Origin: Clostridium sp. CAG:768
Lineage (GTDB): Bacteria > Cyanobacteriota > Vampirovibrionia > Gastranaerophilales > Gastranaerophilaceae
Direction: 5' to 3'
Assembly (NCBI GenBank): GCA_000437435.1
Contig: FR899625.1
Location: 1-64,000, forward strand
Length of the DNA: 64,000 nucleotides
Shown here: positions 42,957 through 52,237 of the stretch, piece by piece
Numbering within the stretch: the stretch's first letter is position 1
Layout of the letters: each line of letters begins with the position of its first letter
Position numbers and translations under genes: made by a program
The notes under the pieces: generated by a model
Seen by the model: the letters and a program-made list of their open reading frames with translations, nothing else
Told to the model about the DNA's origin: nothing
Databases searched by the model: none

Positions 42957-43934
42957 TTAAGCAGTTTTTGTTTGTTGTTTATCGTTCCAGAAATCAACTA
43001 ACATACTGCAGAAGAAGATACTTGAATAAGTACCGATTGTAATACCTAATATCATTGCAAGAACGAAGTCTTTTGTTGTTACACCGCCCCAGAAATATAA
43101 GGCTAATAATGTAATTAATGTTGTCAATGATGTATTTATACTTCTTGTTAAAGTTTGATTTACTGAAGCATCAACAATTTCTCCAAAAGACATTTTCTTT
43201 GAATAATATCTTAAGTTTTCTCTAATTCTGTCAAATACAACGATTGTATCGTGAACTGAGAACCCGATAACTGTTAATACTGCTGTAATAAATAAACCGT
43301 CAATTTGAACATTGTATAACAAGCCTAGTATTGAGAATATGCCACATACAAAGATAACGTCGTGCAATACACCTAAAATTGCTGCTAGAGCATAATCAAA
43401 TCTAAATCTGAATGATAGGTATGCTACAATTCCTAAGAATGCTAAAGTTACTGCGATTAATGAGTTTTTGAATAATTCCTTACCCATTGTAGGTCCTACT
43501 GAACTTACAGAAATTAACTCAGGATTTGTGTATTCTGTTTTTAATTGTTCTGTAATTTTATCTTGATCGCCAGAATCTTTATCAATAAACTTAGTTCTAA
43601 TTGAAATTATAGAATTAATGTTTGATTTAGTATTTTTTTGCTGATCGTTGTTAACGTTCAAAATTTGAATGTAAGGATTTTCAATCCCTGCTTTTTCTAA
43701 TGTTTCACGAGTTTTTGCAACGTCGCTGTTGCCTAATTTTTGTTCAAGCCCGTATTGTAAAATAGTTCCGCCTGTATAATCAATCCCTACTTTCATAGGA
43801 GCATGATTTGAATAAGTTACAGATGAATAAATCATTGCGATAATCCCTGGAACTAACAAAATTGTAGTTAAAAGCATCCACCACCATCTGTATTTTACAA
43901 CATGAACTAAATTTTTCTTTCCTGTATTTATCAT
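42957..43934 (-). CDS. secF: Protein translocase subunit SecF
   Basis: Works with SecD and the SecYEG channel, using the proton gradient to help pull exported proteins. 325 residues with six membrane helices and one periplasmic loop after helix 1. Family motifs include GIDYTGGTILQY after helix 1, SSVGPTMGKEL, and VIGFSVHDTIVVFDRIREN in the membrane part. It follows secD after 49 bases in the same operon. Confidence 0.95.
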   Translation of the reverse strand: MINTGKKNLVHVVKYRWWWMLLTTILLVPGIIAMIYSSVTYSNHAPMKVGIDYTGGTILQYGLEQKLGNSDVAKTRETLEKAGIENPYIQILNVNNDQQKNTKSNINSIISIRTKFIDKDSGDQDKITEQLKTEYTNPELISVSSVGPTMGKELFKNSLIAVTLAFLGIVAYLSFRFRFDYALAAILGVLHDVIFVCGIFSILGLLYNVQIDGLFITAVLTVIGFSVHDTIVVFDRIRENLRYYSKKMSFGEIVDASVNQTLTRSINTSLTTLITLLALYFWGGVTTKDFVLAMILGITIGTYSSIFFCSMLVDFWNDKQQTKTA

Positions 43935-43983
43935 TTTTTACCTTTTAATCCTTTCTGACGATTATAGTCAGTACTTTTTATAT

Positions 43984-45291
43984 TTAATCTAAGATACCAA
44001 AACGAGCTTTTTCACGTTTTGTTTCTGTAGCTTCGTAGCTTTGTCCGATTTCATCTTTTCTTAATCCGAATAGTGCAGGATGTTTTAATTCTCCGGTACC
44101 GAAGATTAAGTGCATGAAGTTTTTAGTAACAGTGATTGCACTGAACATAGATACAATTACACCAAGTGCAAGAGTAAGGGCAAAGCCTTTAACAACACTT
44201 GTACCTAGAAGATAAAGAATTGTACAAGTGATAATTGTAGTCATGTTTGAATCGAAAATACTTGTGAATGCTCTGTCAAAACCTGAATTGATAGCAGTGA
44301 AAAGATTTCTTCCATCTCTTAATTCTTCTTTTGTTCTTTCAAAAATAAGGATATTAGCATCTACTGCCATCCCAATAGACAGGATAAAACCAGCAATACC
44401 TGCAAGTGTTAATGTTACAGGGATTGTTTTGAATAATGCAAACAAGATTAAACTGTAAATTATTAACGCAATGTCTGCGATTAGACCAGGTACGTGATAG
44501 AAAGCTATCATAAATATCATAACGGCAGAAAGCCCAATGATACCTGCTTTTTTAGATTTCGCAATACTATCTGCACCTAATGTAGGTCCTACTGTATTTT
44601 CTTCAACAATTTTTGCAGGAACTGGTAATGCACCTGCGTTTAATAAATTTACCATTCTTTCAGCTTCATCATAAGCAAATCCGCTGTCCCCGCCTGAAAT
44701 TTGAGCTTTACCGCCGTAGATAGCTTCGTTTACACGAGGTGCTGATTGTAATTCTCCATCAAAGAAAATTGCCATTTGTTGACCAACTAATGCTTTAGTT
44801 AAGTCTGCGAATTTTTTAGAACCTTCAGCATTGAATTCTAATGATACAACCCATTGACCGGTTGAATCAGTACTTAATGTTGATTTTGCTAAATCTCTAC
44901 CTGTTAAGCCTGTAGATACCCAAATAGGAGATCCGTCTGCAGCTTTTCCTTCTTTTTTAAATTCCAATTGAGCTGTTTCACCGATGAATGCTTTTGCTTC
45001 TTTTAAATCGGTTACGTTTGGAATTTCAATTAATAATCTTTTTTCTCCCACTTGTTGAACAACAGTTTCTGCAACACCAAGTTTGTTTACACGTTGTTCA
45101 ATCGCGAATTGTAGTCTGCTCATAACATCAGGTGTTATTTTTGCAATAGAATCAGTTGTTTCAGCCTCAAGAATTAATCTTGAACCGCCAACCAAGTCCA
45201 GACCTAATTTTGTTGGTTTGATTACGATTAGAGCTATTGATACAATGATTACTCCAACGATAAACCAGAACATTAAAATTTTGTTTTTCAC
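43984..45291 (-). CDS. secD: Protein translocase subunit SecD
   Basis: Partner of SecF in protein export. 435 residues with an N-terminal membrane helix, a shorter periplasmic domain than in E. coli (615 residues), and five further helices. GLDLVGGSRLILEA follows the first helix, and GMAVDANILIFERTKEEL is the conserved membrane motif. A ribosome binding site (GAGG) precedes the ATG. secD-secF is the usual order. Confidence 0.95.
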   Translation of the reverse strand: MKNKILMFWFIVGVIIVSIALIVIKPTKLGLDLVGGSRLILEAETTDSIAKITPDVMSRLQFAIEQRVNKLGVAETVVQQVGEKRLLIEIPNVTDLKEAKAFIGETAQLEFKKEGKAADGSPIWVSTGLTGRDLAKSTLSTDSTGQWVVSLEFNAEGSKKFADLTKALVGQQMAIFFDGELQSAPRVNEAIYGGKAQISGGDSGFAYDEAERMVNLLNAGALPVPAKIVEENTVGPTLGADSIAKSKKAGIIGLSAVMIFMIAFYHVPGLIADIALIIYSLILFALFKTIPVTLTLAGIAGFILSIGMAVDANILIFERTKEELRDGRNLFTAINSGFDRAFTSIFDSNMTTIITCTILYLLGTSVVKGFALTLALGVIVSMFSAITVTKNFMHLIFGTGELKHPALFGLRKDEIGQSYEATETKREKARFGILD

Positions 45292-45389
45292 TTTTTTATC
45301 CTCTTAACTTTCTAGATATTTTTATTTTTAGTTGTAATTTTAAATTAATATTTTAATAAATATCAGAATTTTTTTATAGGCTAATCAGG

Positions 45390-46283
45390 CTAATCATTAT
45401 TGATTTCATCAATTACCATAAATAAATCTGATTTTTCGATAGATGTAAGTTCTACTAACGGACGTCTTACATAATCTTCTATTAAACCTTTATGAGCTAA
45501 TGCAGCTTTTACTGGTACAGGATTTGGAGCCATAAATAATTTTTTGAATATCGGATATAATTTTTTATGCATATTTACAGCTGCTAAAAATTCACCTGTT
45601 TTGTAATTTCTAATCATAGATTTTACTTCAGAACCGAAAATATGAGATGCAACAGAAACAACACCTCTTGCACCTAATGACATCATTGGAAGTGTCAAAC
45701 TGTCATCTCCTGAGTAGATTGTAAAATCTTCAGGACAGCATAATTTTAATTCTGTAATCATATCCATATCAGGGAAACTTTGTTTGATAGCGACTATATT
45801 TTGATATTTTTCTGCTAATGTAGCTACAGTTTCCGGTAGCATATTAACCCCTGTTCTTCCAGGGATATTATAAATTATTATCGGTAAATCAACACTTTCT
45901 GCGATTGCGGAAAAATGTTCGATCATGCCTTTTTGAGAAGGTTTGTTATAATATGGTACAACTGAAAGAATTGCATCGACATCTTCTTTTTGTGCCCATT
46001 TAGCAGCCATGATTGCAGTATCTGTACAGTTAGATCCTGCATTCATAATTACTTTTGCCTTATTTGCAACAGCTCTTTTAATAGTGCTTAACAGCTCAAA
46101 TTCTTCTTCATGAGTCAATGTTGGTCCTTCACCTGTTGTTCCTGCAACTAAAAGAGCATCACTGCCATGAGAAATTAAGTATTTTGCAAGTTCTTCAGCT
46201 TTATTGTAATCGATTTCTCTTTTTGAATTGAATGGAGTCACCATTGCGGTAATAACTTCACCTGCATCATATCTTAAAGCCAT
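45390..46283 (-). CDS. dapA: 4-hydroxy-tetrahydrodipicolinate synthase
   Basis: Condenses pyruvate with aspartate semialdehyde, the first committed step to lysine and diaminopimelate. 297 residues from the ATG at 46283, supported by AAAGAGG; the frame continues 19 codons upstream without need. Family motifs include GTTGEGPTLTHEE, YNIPGRTGVN with the catalytic Tyr, and IVAIKQSFPDMD with the Schiff-base Lys. It is a single gene, divergent from lptC. Confidence 0.96.
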   Translation of the reverse strand: MALRYDAGEVITAMVTPFNSKREIDYNKAEELAKYLISHGSDALLVAGTTGEGPTLTHEEEFELLSTIKRAVANKAKVIMNAGSNCTDTAIMAAKWAQKEDVDAILSVVPYYNKPSQKGMIEHFSAIAESVDLPIIIYNIPGRTGVNMLPETVATLAEKYQNIVAIKQSFPDMDMITELKLCCPEDFTIYSGDDSLTLPMMSLGARGVVSVASHIFGSEVKSMIRNYKTGEFLAAVNMHKKLYPIFKKLFMAPNPVPVKAALAHKGLIEDYVRRPLVELTSIEKSDLFMVIDEINND

Positions 46284-46421
46284 ATAAAACCTCTTTCCCT
46301 TTTCAAGTCTATCCCTACGTATAGAAGAATTATAAAACAAAATATATAAAAATGTTTAAAATATTAAGTTATTATACTCTTTTTTTGTTCAATTTTATAA
46401 TTTATGATAACATTTATATAT

Positions 46422-47012
46422 ATGGATTTAAGAAAACTATCGAGGAAACAAAAAGCATATATTGGAGCTTTCGCCGCAATTGTCGGTCTTTTGGCTTGGG
46501 CATTTATATCCGCTGGTGTAATTACTCACAACTTCAATCGTAGCCAATTGCAAACTGATCAGGACAGGCAGGAAGCTATGATTAACGGTATTATTCTTAC
46601 CGAAACAAAAGATGAAAAAAAATATTGGGAGATTTATGGTGAAACCGGTAATTATGACAGCAAAAACGGTGTTGCCATGCTCAATAATGTTATCGGAAAT
46701 TTTTATGATGAAAATAACGAAGTATCTATGAGTTTTGAATCTTCAAAAGGTACTTATAACGAAAAAAAAGAACAGATAATATTATATGAAGATACTTTTA
46801 TTGTCTTAAAAGATTTAACAACCTTACGAGCTAATAAATTGGTATGGACAGGAAAAGATATTCCGATTGTGGCTGAAGGTAATGTAAGGATTACAAGAAA
46901 AAGTGATTTGTTGGCAACTGCAAAAAAAGTTGAAATAAGTCCTGATTATAATACATTTAAAATTATTGGAAATACGGTATCTAAAGTATACAGCGATAAG
47001 GAGATTAAGTGA
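46422..47012 (+). CDS. lptC: LptC-like lipopolysaccharide export protein
   Basis: About 196 residues starting at MDLRKLSRKQ. One N-terminal membrane helix (about residues 14-34) anchors a periplasmic beta-jellyroll domain of the LptC/OstA type (ETGNYDSKNGVAMLNNV, AEGNVRITRKSDLLATAKKVEI). It would pass lipopolysaccharide from the inner-membrane transporter to LptA. No clear ribosome binding site is seen at the start. It overlaps lptA by four bases. Its presence indicates an outer membrane. Confidence 0.82.
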   Translation: MDLRKLSRKQKAYIGAFAAIVGLLAWAFISAGVITHNFNRSQLQTDQDRQEAMINGIILTETKDEKKYWEIYGETGNYDSKNGVAMLNNVIGNFYDENNEVSMSFESSKGTYNEKKEQIILYEDTFIVLKDLTTLRANKLVWTGKDIPIVAEGNVRITRKSDLLATAKKVEISPDYNTFKIIGNTVSKVYSDKEIK

Positions 47013-47992
47013 AAAAAGTATTATTAACATTAGTTATAGCACTATTTGCTACTGGTTTGATTGTTCAGTCCTCTGATCTTATCATCGAATCAAAAACTCA
47101 AAGTTACAGTGAACAGGATAATAAACTGAAATTTGAGGGTGATGTAAAAGTATCAGTAGATGATATGCATGTTGTTGGAGATTCTGCTGATGTAAGTATG
47201 GATGAGAACCAAAAGTTAGATACTGCAACTTTTTATAATAAACCTTATGCATATGAGGTTAAAAAGAATAAAAAAAGAGAAGTAAAAGCAAATATTTTGA
47301 AAATGTCTTTGATTACAAAAGTTGTGAAAGCTCAAGGAGATACACAATCTACTGTATTTGACGGTAAGACTCCTATTGTTGTTATAAATGCTGATGAACA
47401 GGAATATGATACTAAAACAGGGATTATGACTGCGACTGGTGCTGTTACAATTAAGTATAAAGATTTGGATACTTTTTCAGATAAAGCAAAAGTTAAAACT
47501 GATAAAAATGGTGATTTGAAAGATATTGAACTTATCGGTAATGCTAGAATTAAGCAACAAAGTAATGATTCTTATGCTGATAGATTTTACTATAATGCTG
47601 GTACAAAAGTTTTGACAGCTACAGGTAATACAACATCTAAAGCTATAATGGATGATGGTGCTACTTTGGTATTGAAATCAAACAGACAGGAATATGCTCA
47701 AGATAAAAATATATTTAATGCATCAGGAAATGTTAGAGTTTGGTATCAAGACTATTATGCAGTAGGTCCTAAACTTACTTTGTATCCTAACAAAGAAGGA
47801 AAACCAAATGAAGCATATTTCACAGGGCGTTCAAGTATTACTCAAGGTGTAAGAACAATTTATGCAGATAAAATTAAGATGACAATGAAGCCGAAAAATT
47901 TCCATGCTGACGGAAATACAAGAACTGTTATAAAAAATATCGGTTCTGGTGATAATAGTGATAGTGATGGCGGTATAGGATTAGGATTATAA
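47009..47992 (+). CDS. lptA: LptA/OstA-family periplasmic protein
   Basis: 327 residues with a GTG start supported by AAGGAGA; signal-peptide-like N-terminus (KKVLLTLVIALFATGLIVQ). The mature part has repeating beta strands of the OstA/LptA fold (KLKFEGDVKVSVDDMHVVGDSADVSM, TATGAVTIKYKDLDTFSDKAKV, NASGNVRVWYQDYYAVG). It is longer than E. coli LptA (185), so it may form two or three jellyroll units and bridge the periplasm alone. Its start overlaps the lptC stop (GTGA). The Gly/Ser/Asp-rich C-terminus is probably flexible. Confidence 0.85.
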   Translation: MKKVLLTLVIALFATGLIVQSSDLIIESKTQSYSEQDNKLKFEGDVKVSVDDMHVVGDSADVSMDENQKLDTATFYNKPYAYEVKKNKKREVKANILKMSLITKVVKAQGDTQSTVFDGKTPIVVINADEQEYDTKTGIMTATGAVTIKYKDLDTFSDKAKVKTDKNGDLKDIELIGNARIKQQSNDSYADRFYYNAGTKVLTATGNTTSKAIMDDGATLVLKSNRQEYAQDKNIFNASGNVRVWYQDYYAVGPKLTLYPNKEGKPNEAYFTGRSSITQGVRTIYADKIKMTMKPKNFHADGNTRTVIKNIGSGDNSDSDGGIGLGL

Positions 47993-47994
47993 AA

Positions 47995-48780
47995 ATGAGT
48001 GAAAAAGAAAAAGTTGATAAAGCAATAGAATTATACCAAAAAGGAGAATATCAAAAGGCTATAGATGCATTTAGTTCAGTATTAGAAACTTGTGCAGATA
48101 ATGCAGAATTATATAATAATATTGCTCTTTGTTATGCAAATTTAAAAGATTATGAAAAAGCTGAAAAAAATTATTTGAAAGCTTTGGAATTAAATCCTAA
48201 ATTACCTCAAGTATATATTAATTTATCTGATATATATTATCGTGATAGAGATATGGGTAAAGGAATTGAACTTGTTTCAAGAGGTATTCATGAAATTCCT
48301 GATAATCTTGTATTGCGTCATTATTTAGCTAGATTTTATATGGAAGATGCAAGACTAGATTTAGCTATTGATGAATTAGAAAATATATTAGAAAAACAGC
48401 CTGATAATTTTGATGTTTATTATGATTTAGGCAGAGTGCATTTTGAATTAGGAAATTACGTTAGCGCAATAGAAAATTTTGAAAATGTTCTTGAATATAA
48501 AAATGAAAATCCTTGGATATATTACTATTTAGGAGAGGCTTATGAAGCTAATGACGAAATAGATAAGGCTCTTTCTAATTTTCTAAAAGCAATTGCTCAT
48601 AATGACTCATTCTCACCTGCATATAAAAAAGTTGGAATTTTATTCTTTGCTCGTGGGGATTATGATGATGCTATTGAGTATTTTGAAGATTATATTAATC
48701 TTGATATTCCAAAAGAGGAAGTTGATAAAATTAAAGAATTAATCGGCAGAATTAAGAAAAAACAAAATGACGAAAAGTAA
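47995..48780 (+). CDS. Tetratricopeptide-repeat protein
   Basis: 261 residues made of about six or seven TPR units (for example YNNIALCYANLKDYEKAEKNYLKALELNP and YYDLGRVHFELGNYVSAIENFENVL). There is no signal peptide or membrane segment, so it probably acts in the cytoplasm as a protein-interaction scaffold. It starts two bases after lptA and overlaps dprA by 14 bases, in the operon lptC-lptA-TPR-dprA-topA. Confidence 0.9.
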   Translation: MSEKEKVDKAIELYQKGEYQKAIDAFSSVLETCADNAELYNNIALCYANLKDYEKAEKNYLKALELNPKLPQVYINLSDIYYRDRDMGKGIELVSRGIHEIPDNLVLRHYLARFYMEDARLDLAIDELENILEKQPDNFDVYYDLGRVHFELGNYVSAIENFENVLEYKNENPWIYYYLGEAYEANDEIDKALSNFLKAIAHNDSFSPAYKKVGILFFARGDYDDAIEYFEDYINLDIPKEEVDKIKELIGRIKKKQNDEK

Positions 48781-49867
48781 GTATTGGATAGCTTTTTCAT
48801 CAATAGAAGAAATTGACAGCTCTTTTATTCAAAGGCTGTACAATTACTTTGGCGATATTGAGGAAGCTTTTAATGCAAATAAATTGTCTGATATCGACGG
48901 TCTGAGTGTAAAAAAGGCTGAAAAATTTTTACGACTTAGAGATAAGATAGATGTTGATAAAACATTTGAAGAAGTTGTAAATCGTGGGATTAAGTATTTG
49001 ACATTTGATGATGACAATTATCCTCAAATGTTGAGGAATATTGAAAATCCTCCATCTGTTTTGTATTACAAAGGAGATTTATTTTCTTGTAATTTGAATA
49101 AAACTTTGGCTGTTGTAGGTTCCAGAAAAGCAACATCTTACGCAAAAGAAGCATTAAGACAGATTATTGGTGAGTTTCAAAATACTGATATTTGTATTGT
49201 GTCAGGTTTGGCATCAGGAATTGATACGACAGCTCATCTTGCAGCTTTAGATAATGGATTAAAGACAATAGGAGTAATCGCAAGCGGTTTTGATTTTACT
49301 TATCCTGCAGCGAATAAAGATTTGTATAAACGTATTGAAAATGGTTGCGGTGCAGTTGTTACTGAATATTATCCTACATTTGAACCGTTAAAATTCAGAT
49401 TCCCTCAAAGAAATAGAATTGTGTCAGGATTATCTTATGGTACGCTTGTAGCTGAGGCATCATTAAAAAGTGGAGCTTTGATTACTTCTAATTTAACATT
49501 GGAACAAGGCAGAGAATTGATGTGTATTCCAGGATTGATTACAAATCCTAATACTCAAGGGATTTATAAGTTATTGAAAAACGGTGCAACATTAGTTACT
49601 TGTGCAGATGATATTTTAGAGGCATTAGACTGGGAAATTAAAATAGAACAGAAAAGTTTATTTGATTTGCCAGAATTAAGCGAAGATGAAAAATTAATAT
49701 ATGAAGCTCTTGAAATAGAAGAAAAATGTGTTGATGAAATTCAATCATATACTAAATTAAGTATAGATAATTTGTTGATGTACTTGACAATGATGGAGCT
49801 TAAAGGGATAATTAAACAAGTCGACGGGGACAGATATAAGAGAGTGAATCCTGTTAATTGCTCATAA
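48767..49867 (+). CDS. dprA: DNA-processing protein DprA
   Basis: Binds incoming single-stranded DNA and loads RecA during natural transformation. 366 residues: an N-terminal SAM-like region, a central Rossmann fold with VVGSRKATSYAKEA and GLASGIDTTAHLAAL, FPQRNRIVSGLS and LITSNLTLEQGREL, and a C-terminal winged-helix-like domain (from about residue 300). It overlaps the TPR gene. The prepilins in the window may or may not be part of a competence pilus; this gene makes that worth considering. Confidence 0.95.
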   Translation: MTKSKYWIAFSSIEEIDSSFIQRLYNYFGDIEEAFNANKLSDIDGLSVKKAEKFLRLRDKIDVDKTFEEVVNRGIKYLTFDDDNYPQMLRNIENPPSVLYYKGDLFSCNLNKTLAVVGSRKATSYAKEALRQIIGEFQNTDICIVSGLASGIDTTAHLAALDNGLKTIGVIASGFDFTYPAANKDLYKRIENGCGAVVTEYYPTFEPLKFRFPQRNRIVSGLSYGTLVAEASLKSGALITSNLTLEQGRELMCIPGLITNPNTQGIYKLLKNGATLVTCADDILEALDWEIKIEQKSLFDLPELSEDEKLIYEALEIEEKCVDEIQSYTKLSIDNLLMYLTMMELKGIIKQVDGDRYKRVNPVNCS

Positions 49868-49903
49868 TTTTTATGGGTATTTTATGTATAGGTGGTATAA
49901 ATA

Positions 49904-52213
49904 ATGGCAGCAAAAGCGACTGAAAATAAAAAAGAAAAATCATTAGTAATAGTAGAGTCTCCTGCTAAATCAAAGACAATAAGAAAGATTTTGGGAGATA
50001 GTTATCAGATAGAAGCAAGTTTTGGGCATGTAAGAAATTTACCAGAAAAAGATCCTTCTACTGAGAATTTAGGGTTTGATATAAAAAATCATTTTGAACC
50101 AAAGTTTGAAGTTATTCCTGGAAAACAGGCAGTTGTTAAAAAGTTAAATGATCTGGCTAAAAAAGTTGATAAAGTTTATCTTGCATCCGACCCTGACCGT
50201 GAGGGAGAAGCTATTGCATGGCATGTAAGACAAATTTTAAAAGTGCCTGATGATAAAATTCTACGTATTGTATTTAATGAAATTACTCCAAAAGCGGTAA
50301 AACATTCTGTTGAAAATCCTCGCGGGATTGATATGGATATGGTAAAAGCTCAGCAGACAAGACAAATTTTGGATAAGCTTGTAGGTTATAAGTTAAGTCC
50401 TGTTTTGTGGAAGCAGATTGGGAACAGAAAATTATCAGCAGGTAGAGTGCAATCAGTTGCTTTGCGTATGATTTGCGAAAGAGAAGAAGAAATAGAAGCA
50501 TTTGTTCCTCAGGAATATTGGTCTATTCATACAATATTGGATAAAGATGGAAAATCTTTTGAAGCAGAACTTTCTAAAATTAAAGGAAAAGCTGTTGATA
50601 AAAATATTAAAAATAAAGATGAAGCTCAAAAAATTGTAGATTTCTTGAAAGATTATCCTTCAGAATTGGATATTACAAAGGTAACAAAAAAATCTACTAA
50701 AAGAAAACCTACAGCTCCTTTTATAACCTCTACAATGCAGCGTGCAGCAAGTTCAAAACTAGGTTTTGGAGTTCAAAAGACAATGCAGGTTGCTCAAAAG
50801 TTATATGAAGGTATAGAAATTGATGGAACTCCTGTCGGTTTGATTACTTATATGAGAACTGATAGTGTAAGGGTATCAGATGATGCTCAAAGCATGGCTA
50901 AAGATTTTATTGTTGCTAATTATGGTGATAAATATTATCCTGAAAAACCAAATATTTACGTAAAAGGTAAACAAAATGTTCAGGACGCTCACGAAGCTAT
51001 CAGACCATCTTATCCTGAAAGAACTCCTGAAAGTATAAAAAAATACTTGGATAATGATCAGTATAAATTGTATAAATTGATTTGGGAAAAATTCATGTCA
51101 TCTCAAATGACTCCTGCAGACGTTGCTAATAAAACGGTTGAAATTACAGCAGGTGATTATACATTAAAAGCCGGTACAAGTAAGGTGACTTTCGACGGCT
51201 TTTTAAAAGTTTATAATGATGCAGATGAAGACGAACAGGAAGCTGATGCAAAAATTCCTGATTTGAATGAAGGGGATAAAGTTAAATGTGTTAAAGTTGA
51301 TCCAAAACAGCATTTTACTCAACCTCCTCCAAGATACAATGAAGCATCTCTTGTAAAAGCATTGGAAGAATACGGAATTGGTCGTCCGTCTACTTATGCG
51401 ACAATTATTACAGTTATTCAAACTCGTAAATATGTAGAAAAGAAAGACAAAGCTTTACATCCGACACTTTTAGGTAGAACTGTTTCTAAACAATTAGTAG
51501 CGCAATTCGCTGATATTATGGATTATAAGTTCACTGCTGGCATGGAAACTAAATTAGACCAAATCGCAGAGAAAAAAGCTGTTTGGAATGATGTTTTGGA
51601 AAATTTCTATGAACCGTTTATCAAAGAAGTAAATAAAGCACTACAGACTGGTGAACGTGTAAAAATTGAAAGTAAAATTAAATGCCCAAATTGCGGGAAA
51701 CCTATGGTGTTGAGAATTGGTAAAAATGGTTCTCAATTCTTGGGTTGTTCAGGATTTCCTGATTGCAAAACAATGATGTCTTTGAATGCATTATCAGAAG
51801 AAAGTTTGAATGAACAATCTAATGAACCTGAAGTTTGTGAAGAAAAATGTGAAAAATGCGGTTCAGATATGATATTCAAGACCGGTCCGTATGGAAAATA
51901 TATGGAATGCACGAATGAAAATTGCAAACATAGAAAACCGTATAGAAAATCAACAGGTGTAGCTTGTCCTAAATGCGGAAAAGGCACAATTGTAGAACGG
52001 AAATCTAAACGTGGAACTATATTTTATGGCTGTGACAAATATCCGGAATGTGACTTTACTTTATGGAATGAACCTACTGGAGAGACTTGTCCAGAATGTG
52101 GTTCGCTTCTTGTTAAAAAGGTATTAAAAAAAGGTAATGTTATTGCATGTTCTAGCTTGAAGTGTCATTATAAAAAAGAATTAAATGAAGATTCTGACAA
52201 TCAAAGTGAATAA
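49904..52213 (+). CDS. topA: DNA topoisomerase I
   Basis: Relaxes negative supercoils by single-strand cleavage. 769 residues. The TOPRIM domain has IVESPAKSKTIRKIL and SDPDREGEAIAWHVR; the catalytic Tyr is in LITYMRTDSVRVS. The C-terminal part has three Cys4-type zinc repeats (CPNCGKPM, CEKCGSDM, CPKCGKGT and their partner pairs) plus a fourth CPECGSLL. AGGTGG lies about ten bases before the ATG. It follows dprA, the order found in many bacteria. Confidence 0.97.
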   Translation: MAAKATENKKEKSLVIVESPAKSKTIRKILGDSYQIEASFGHVRNLPEKDPSTENLGFDIKNHFEPKFEVIPGKQAVVKKLNDLAKKVDKVYLASDPDREGEAIAWHVRQILKVPDDKILRIVFNEITPKAVKHSVENPRGIDMDMVKAQQTRQILDKLVGYKLSPVLWKQIGNRKLSAGRVQSVALRMICEREEEIEAFVPQEYWSIHTILDKDGKSFEAELSKIKGKAVDKNIKNKDEAQKIVDFLKDYPSELDITKVTKKSTKRKPTAPFITSTMQRAASSKLGFGVQKTMQVAQKLYEGIEIDGTPVGLITYMRTDSVRVSDDAQSMAKDFIVANYGDKYYPEKPNIYVKGKQNVQDAHEAIRPSYPERTPESIKKYLDNDQYKLYKLIWEKFMSSQMTPADVANKTVEITAGDYTLKAGTSKVTFDGFLKVYNDADEDEQEADAKIPDLNEGDKVKCVKVDPKQHFTQPPPRYNEASLVKALEEYGIGRPSTYATIITVIQTRKYVEKKDKALHPTLLGRTVSKQLVAQFADIMDYKFTAGMETKLDQIAEKKAVWNDVLENFYEPFIKEVNKALQTGERVKIESKIKCPNCGKPMVLRIGKNGSQFLGCSGFPDCKTMMSLNALSEESLNEQSNEPEVCEEKCEKCGSDMIFKTGPYGKYMECTNENCKHRKPYRKSTGVACPKCGKGTIVERKSKRGTIFYGCDKYPECDFTLWNEPTGETCPECGSLLVKKVLKKGNVIACSSLKCHYKKELNEDSDNQSE

Positions 52214-52237
52214 TATTAAATTTTGAGAGGGTAAAAA